DNA of 64,000 nt, taken from the NCBI GenBank assembly GCA_900759105.1, contig CAAETY010000078.1:1-64000 (forward strand), read 5' to 3'. The DNA comes from Peptococcaceae bacterium. GTDB lineage: Bacteria > Bacillota > Peptococcia > Peptococcales > Peptococcaceae. The position numbers and the translations under genes were made by a program. Position 1 is the first letter of the stretch, and every line of letters starts with the position of its first letter. The notes under the pieces are model-generated. The model did no database searches and had not been told where the DNA came from. It saw only the letters and a list, made by a program, of their open reading frames with translations. Below, one piece after another: positions 59,768 through 64,000 of this stretch.

Positions 59768-61246
59768 TTACTGAAGCATCAACACCGGCGCTTCGATGTC
59801 ACCTTGAATATAATCGCTGTAATTCTTTTCGCCTAGGTCATCGGCACGACGTAGCGCCTTAAAGCAATAAGCTGTTTGCCAATCGTCACTGCGCGTTTGT
59901 GGTCCAATCAAATTTTTAATCGCCGGAGTTGGCGCACCATTTGAAAAGATGATATTTTCAATACGCCACTCGCCATCGATTTTATGCAAAATATAGGCTT
60001 CCGCCGTATTTTTGATACGCGGTGGCTGCGCATTGCCGATATACCCGACATTTTCACTGTGGTTGGTCACTGCCATCGCCCATTGCCCTTGAATGCGAAC
60101 TTTTTCAATTTCGAGGTTAAAATGCGCATTGCTGACATTAACGCCAAGGTTTGGCTGTGCAAACATGTCCACCAAGGTGCGTGCGTTGGCTTCCTTATAA
60201 ATGCCATCACTGACAAAGCATTCCCGTGGTACCAATCGCCATTCACCGCTGTACAGGGATGCATAATAGGTGCTTGTGACATCGGCGAGCAAGGTGCGAA
60301 TCTTCGCCATATTGGAAAATTTAAACCGTCGTGTGAGGGTTTCTTCCTTTCCATGCATCGCTACATGATATTGAAGCTTCTCCGGTGTAAATGCCTTACG
60401 ACTTTTTTCTGTGCCCATAAGCACGTAAGTTCCATCCTCAGTGCGGGTATCAGCAATATGTGCTGCAAGCGTGTTTAGGTCCTGATTTGGCAGTGCTTCG
60501 GTTTGTGCGGCAATGGTTTCAGGTGCAGTTGCTGCAATACGTTCTTTCCAAACATCGTAGTCGGTATAGTTTTTGCCATCATTGGCGTAGCTACTACGTT
60601 TGAGTTCGGTAAACGCATAGGTCGTATCCCAATCATCGGGATTGTCGCTTTCGCAGAGTGCTTCAAAGACAGCATTGTTGATGCCACCCGCCGTCGAGAT
60701 AATGTTGGTATAAACCCAATCCTCCTGTCCCATCTGCCAAAAGATAACCTCTGATTCCTCCAGCTCGGGTTTATCAGCATTGGGGTGCTGGATACGATAG
60801 CTGCACACAACCTTGGCCACATCGTCTTGCACGTTGATATCGTGAAATGTCACATAGAAACGATTTTCACTAAAGCCCAAGCTGGTAATAGGACCATTAA
60901 TCTGTGAATAGAGCGTTGCATAGCGAGCGTTCATTTCATCAGTCAGCCCCGGCTGCTTGGAGCTCATCCCTTCGGCAAAGGTTGTAAAGTGCTGGTAGGT
61001 CTCATAAAGACGCTCCATTTCCAAAAATAAAGTGCGTTCCTCCAGCTTCTTTTGATTTGGTGTGAGAGCGCCTTGGTCAGTCACTGCACTATCATCTACA
61101 TAAATCACCTGCTCATCATGAAAGACGTGCTGGCTATAACGTTGCGCATCCGGATCAGTATCATTCTTGGGCCAAAGCATCCATGCCACACCCAGCACCA
61201 AAACAAAAACTACCGCTGCGCCTATCATCATGCGTTTCCTTTTCAT
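59768..61246 (-). CDS. Membrane-anchored protein with duplicated domain, unknown
   Basis: This 492-residue protein has an N-terminal membrane anchor (residues 6-24) and a large extracytoplasmic part. Two segments about 250 residues apart repeat the same pattern: DDWDTTYAFTELKRSSY near 205 and DDWQTAYCFKALRRADD near 455, each followed by KNY(T/S)DY. The upstream beta-rich parts (about 125-195 and 375-440) also correspond, so the protein is an internal duplication of a possible NTF2/DUF-type fold. No catalytic motif is visible. It is divergent from the VanRS-like system. The start at 61246 has AGGGAGGGAG upstream. Confidence 0.82.
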   Translation of the reverse strand: MKRKRMMIGAAVVFVLVLGVAWMLWPKNDTDPDAQRYSQHVFHDEQVIYVDDSAVTDQGALTPNQKKLEERTLFLEMERLYETYQHFTTFAEGMSSKQPGLTDEMNARYATLYSQINGPITSLGFSENRFYVTFHDINVQDDVAKVVCSYRIQHPNADKPELEESEVIFWQMGQEDWVYTNIISTAGGINNAVFEALCESDNPDDWDTTYAFTELKRSSYANDGKNYTDYDVWKERIAATAPETIAAQTEALPNQDLNTLAAHIADTRTEDGTYVLMGTEKSRKAFTPEKLQYHVAMHGKEETLTRRFKFSNMAKIRTLLADVTSTYYASLYSGEWRLVPRECFVSDGIYKEANARTLVDMFAQPNLGVNVSNAHFNLEIEKVRIQGQWAMAVTNHSENVGYIGNAQPPRIKNTAEAYILHKIDGEWRIENIIFSNGAPTPAIKNLIGPQTRSDDWQTAYCFKALRRADDLGEKNYSDYIQGDIEAPVLMLQ

Positions 61247-61486
61247 GACTCTCCCTCCCTTGTTTTCAATAAAATATGTCTTTCTTATTCTATTATATCG
61301 AAGCATGTGCCCCGCTACAATCGCACCAAGGCGCACGACGACAAGATTAATGAAAGGTTAGGATTTTATACAAATAGGTGGTTATTATTGGCATCTCCCG
61401 CTATTATTAAGAAAATATTTATAATCGTGCGTCTACAGCATGCTACAATAGTAATAACCAGAATCGTTCAAAAAGGAGCAGGAATC

Positions 61487-62177
61487 ATGGCCGAACATAT
61501 TTTAGTGGTTGATGACGAAAAGGATATTGCAAACTTGGTGGCAGTCTATCTCAAAAACGAAGGCTATGAGGTAACCACAGCCTTCTCAGGTAAGGATGCC
61601 CTTGCATACATTGACAGCACTCGCTTTGATTTGGCGGTGCTCGATGTAATGTTGCCGGATACGGACGGCTTTCAACTATGTGCCCACATCCGAGAAAAGT
61701 ATCAGTATCCCATCATCATGCTCACTGCCAAGGGCGAAGCCCACGACAAAATCAACGGTCTCACCCTCGGTGCCGACGACTATGTGACCAAACCCTTTTT
61801 TGCCGCTCGAGCTTGTGGCAAGGGTCAAAGCCCAGCTCCGGCGTTATAAGCGCTATAATGCGCCGGTGACAGAAGACGTGCTTTTACAAAACCGTGGACT
61901 TATGATGAATACCAGCACCCACGTCTGTACCTTAAATGAGGTACCCCTTGCCCTTACGCCGACAGAATTTGCCATTCTCAAGGTACTGCTACAAAATGAA
62001 GGCGCTGTGGTAAGTGCAGAAAGTATTTTTCGCACCATTTGGCCGGAGGAGCATTACACAAAAAACAATTCCATCTCAGTGCATATTCGCAAGCTTCGCG
62101 AAAAAATGAACGATTCTTTTGAAACTCCGAAGTACATCAGAACCGTTTGGGGGTGTGGATACAAAATTGAAAAGTAA
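61487..62177 (+). pseudogene. VanR-like response regulator, frameshifted in a T6 run
   Basis: The receiver half (Asp53 in LAVLDVMLPDTD; Lys in YVTKPF) and the winged-helix half (PLELVARVKAQLRRY ... REKMND ... YIRTVWGCGYKIEK) are both very close to VanR of glycopeptide-resistance systems. They lie in different frames: the reading frame breaks at six T residues (61796-61801), where five T would restore KPFLPLELVARV. Without correction the first frame ends near 61849. This is either a real mutation, a slippage site, or a sequencing error. The ATG at 61487 has AAGGAG upstream. Confidence 0.85.
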
Positions 62178-63315
62178 AGCCTCTCGTTTTCTCCTCATTA
62201 CCGCCGCCGTTGGGCTGGTTTTGATACTAGGTGGCTATGTCGCCCTAGATACCGGCTTGAGCGGTGTCATCGCCGATTGGTTTGAAGACCGCTTCATGAT
62301 AAGCTACGGTGGCTGGAAGGATGACTACGGACATGTTATTTATTACAGCCTTCCAAACTGGACAGCTGTCCGTCAAGTCCTATTTCTTGTTGCACTGGGC
62401 TTTCTTATCCTCGTGATAGCCCTTCTGTCCTTGGTCAATCACTACTGGACCAAGGCTCGCTTGCGCCAAACCACCTCGGAAATCAGCAGTCTTATGGAAG
62501 AATTTATGCACACAAGCAAAGGTGCCGCCTTGGTATTTCCCAGGGAATACGGCGACATTGCCGTGCAAATGAGCGACATTCGCAATAACATGGAGCACCA
62601 CGAACGACTGCTACGTGAAGAAGAAGCACGAAAAAATGACCTTATTACCTATCTCGCGCACGACCTCAAAACACCGTTGACCGCCATCATTGGCTACTTG
62701 AGTCTTTTACACGAGGCGCCGGATTTACCGACTGAGCAACGCATTAAATATGTGGACATCACCTTAGAAAAAGCCCAGCGTCTAGAGCATCTTATCAACG
62801 AATTTTTTGACATCACGCGTTATAACCTTCAACAAATGCAGCTTGAGGTGACTGACACCGACTTGAGCTATATGCTCATACAGCTTTCGGATGAATTCTT
62901 CCCATTGCTTGAAAGTCACGGTAATCGCATTATCCTTGATGCGCCGGATAATCTTCACCTTACTTGTGATGCGAACAAGCTCGCGCGGGTGTTGACCAAT
63001 TTACTCAAAAACGCCATCACCTACAGCACTGCGAACACGCCGATTCAAATCACCGCCAAAGAAACAGCGGACACTGTCACCATCGCCTTTACCAACGAAG
63101 GACCAACGATTCCCACAGAAAAACTCGCGCAAATCTTTGACAAATTCTTTCGCGTTGACGAATCCCGCTCCACCCAAACCGGCGGTGCCGGCCTGGGGCT
63201 TGCCATTGCGCGTGACATCGTTACCGCCCACGGTGGCAGTCTAACCGCAGAAAGCGCCAACGGTCACACCACCTTCCGTGTTCGCATGCCCCGTATGCCC
63301 CATCAAAAAGCATAA
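62155..63315 (+). CDS. VanS-like sensor histidine kinase
   Basis: This 386-residue kinase has two membrane spans (about residues 10-30 and 75-95) around a loop of about 45 residues, then HisKA with His169 in TYLAHDLKTPLTAIIGYLSLLHEAPD, which is very VanS-like, and HATPase (KLARVLTNLLKNA, GGAGLGLAIARDI). GTG at 62155 is preferred because it aligns with the VanS start context; it overlaps the regulator by 23 nt. No vanH, vanA or vanX gene is in the window, so no resistance function is claimed. The short sensor loop differs from VanS types. Confidence 0.9.
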   Translation: MDTKLKSKASRFLLITAAVGLVLILGGYVALDTGLSGVIADWFEDRFMISYGGWKDDYGHVIYYSLPNWTAVRQVLFLVALGFLILVIALLSLVNHYWTKARLRQTTSEISSLMEEFMHTSKGAALVFPREYGDIAVQMSDIRNNMEHHERLLREEEARKNDLITYLAHDLKTPLTAIIGYLSLLHEAPDLPTEQRIKYVDITLEKAQRLEHLINEFFDITRYNLQQMQLEVTDTDLSYMLIQLSDEFFPLLESHGNRIILDAPDNLHLTCDANKLARVLTNLLKNAITYSTANTPIQITAKETADTVTIAFTNEGPTIPTEKLAQIFDKFFRVDESRSTQTGGAGLGLAIARDIVTAHGGSLTAESANGHTTFRVRMPRMPHQKA

Positions 63316-63360
63316 AAATGGCTCTTCGCGGAGTTTAGTTGGAAAATAAAATAATTACAA

Positions 63361-63428
63361 AAACACGAGTATGTCTCATACTGTAAGTAGCTACACCTAT
63401 CAGTAAAAAAAGAGACATGCTCGTGTTT
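63361..63428 (+). terminator. Terminator-like hairpin after the VanS-like gene
   Basis: A 17-bp stem with one mismatch (63361-63377 with 63412-63428) followed by GATTTTT on the plus strand. Its AAACACGAG/CTCGTGTTT arms match the terminator near 30167. Confidence 0.7.
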
Positions 63429-63483
63429 GATTTTTAAGTTTAATGAACCGGACATGCTTTGCCAAAATAACTTTCAAACGTAT

Positions 63484-63527
63484 TGACCCCCAATCGTTAG
63501 ATTTTTAGGTCTACCAATTGGGGGTCA
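63484..63527. repeat. 44-bp palindromic repeat
   Basis: A TGACCCCCAAT.G.TAGA sequence and its inverted copy face each other across a few bases. The core is almost the same as in the palindrome at 59628-59678. No T-run follows. It resembles abutted insertion-sequence ends or a miniature element. The stretch 63528-63628 has no gene. Confidence 0.55.
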
Positions 63528-63628
63528 GCTCATACCGCCTTTCGACTTGGTGATATTACAGAAAATTATTAAAATCCAGTCAGGCAAGCAGAATACCTAT
63601 ACAGCCTGATAGAAAGTGAGGTCAAATA

Positions 63629-64000
63629 ATGGGAAATGTTATGGTCATCCCTGCAAAACGGCAGGTCGGAAACACTGCCAGACAGCAGGATGCAAAGCCA
63701 AAGATTAGAGTCGCAGCGTATTGCAGAGTCAGTACTGACAGCGATGAGCAGGCTACAAGCTACGATGCTCAGGTCGAGCATTATACAGAATTTATACAGA
63801 AAAACCCAGAATGGGAATTTGCTGGTATCTACGCCGATGATGGTATTTCCGGCACCAACACCAAAAAGCGTGAGGACTTTAACCGTATGATTGACGACTG
63901 CGAGGCCAGAAACATCGACATGATTATCACCAAGTCTATCAGCCGATTTGCCAGAAACACTCTGGACTGCCTGAAATACATCCGCCAGCTGAAGAATAAG
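63629..64000 (+). CDS. Large serine recombinase, N-terminal part (cut by window end)
   Basis: The first 124 residues are present: a short basic lead, then the resolvase catalytic domain with Ser35 in AAYCRVSTDSDEQ, YADDGISGT, FNRMIDDCEA and ITKSISRFARN. The gene is open at the right edge. Such recombinases integrate conjugative elements and phages in Bacillota, so an element probably starts here. AGTGAGGT lies 6 nt before the ATG. Confidence 0.92.
   Translation, partial: MGNVMVIPAKRQVGNTARQQDAKPKIRVAAYCRVSTDSDEQATSYDAQVEHYTEFIQKNPEWEFAGIYADDGISGTNTKKREDFNRMIDDCEARNIDMIITKSISRFARNTLDCLKYIRQLKNK

Noticed and set aside
61487..63315. Glycopeptide-resistance locus
   Set aside because: Only VanR/VanS-like genes are present, the regulator is frameshifted, and no vanH, ligase or vanX gene is seen. 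The alr gene at 17853 is an ordinary alanine racemase.
1..64000. CRISPR array
   Set aside because: I saw no set of three or more short direct repeats with regular spacers; the repeated palindromes at 59.6 and 63.5 kb are only two copies.

Overview
The window looks like chromosomal DNA of a low-to-mid GC member of the Bacillota (Firmicutes), probably an anaerobe or microaerophile. The evidence is a full set of Gram-positive style RNA regulators (SAM-I, two FMN, yybP-ykoY and T-box leaders), consensus sigma-70/sigma-A type promoters with 17-bp spacing, strong GGAGG ribosome binding sites, T-rich intrinsic terminators behind many of the transcription units, a tRNA gene without an encoded CCA, and rubredoxin and desulfoferrodoxin modules. 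I cannot name the genus from sequence alone.

Layout. 1-4.1 kb: an rRNA-type promoter reading out of the left edge, an acidic coiled-coil protein, rpsT, and a tRNA-Arg/trxB/small membrane peptide/rubredoxin unit. 4.4-9.6 kb: a SAM-riboswitch operon for methionine synthesis and uptake (metY-metA-metN-metI-metQ). 9.7-10.5 kb: mntP behind a manganese riboswitch. 10.6-14.3 kb: ribD-ribE-ribBA-ribH behind an FMN riboswitch. 14.4-25.7 kb: ftsH, a DMT exporter, alr, a split chromate-type transporter, an SDR, an AbgA-like amidohydrolase, ribU behind a second FMN riboswitch, and an iron-type alcohol dehydrogenase. 26-30.1 kb: a surface methionine-sulfoxide repair pair (tlpA-like, msrAB) divergent from a two-component system. 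30.3-42.4 kb: cell-envelope genes (OatA-like acetyltransferase, mltG, M16 peptidase, copper-amine-oxidase-domain surface proteins, second acyltransferase) and an HTH-desulfoferrodoxin fusion. 42.6-45.1 kb: sdaAB-sdaAA and a pyridoxal-type kinase. 45.3-52.2 kb: the complete trpEGDCFBA operon with an elaborate leader. 52.5-59.5 kb: small redox and housekeeping genes, including a flavodoxin/carboxymuconolactone decarboxylase-cupin/aldo-keto reductase cluster next to a LysR gene. 59.6-64 kb: an accessory-looking tail with recombinase pieces, palindromic repeats, a protein with a duplicated domain, and a VanRS-like two-component system whose regulator is frameshifted.

The most striking signal is the trp leader. 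A tRNA-Trp T-box with its terminator is followed by a second terminator-like hairpin and then by a 16-codon reading frame with its own strong Shine-Dalgarno and tandem Trp codons, just upstream of trpE. This points to two successive tryptophan-sensing steps on one transcript. The nearest described parallel is the Bacillus subtilis at (anti-TRAP) operon, but here the arrangement sits on the biosynthetic operon itself.

Other notable items are a CX4C rubredoxin in one unit with trxB and an ATGA-coupled 36-residue membrane peptide, and a DNA-binding domain fused to a near-complete desulfoferrodoxin. Start codons were chosen by Shine-Dalgarno spacing, so many genes are shorter than the maximal reading frame. 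All family assignments rest on motifs I can read by eye; no database search was run.
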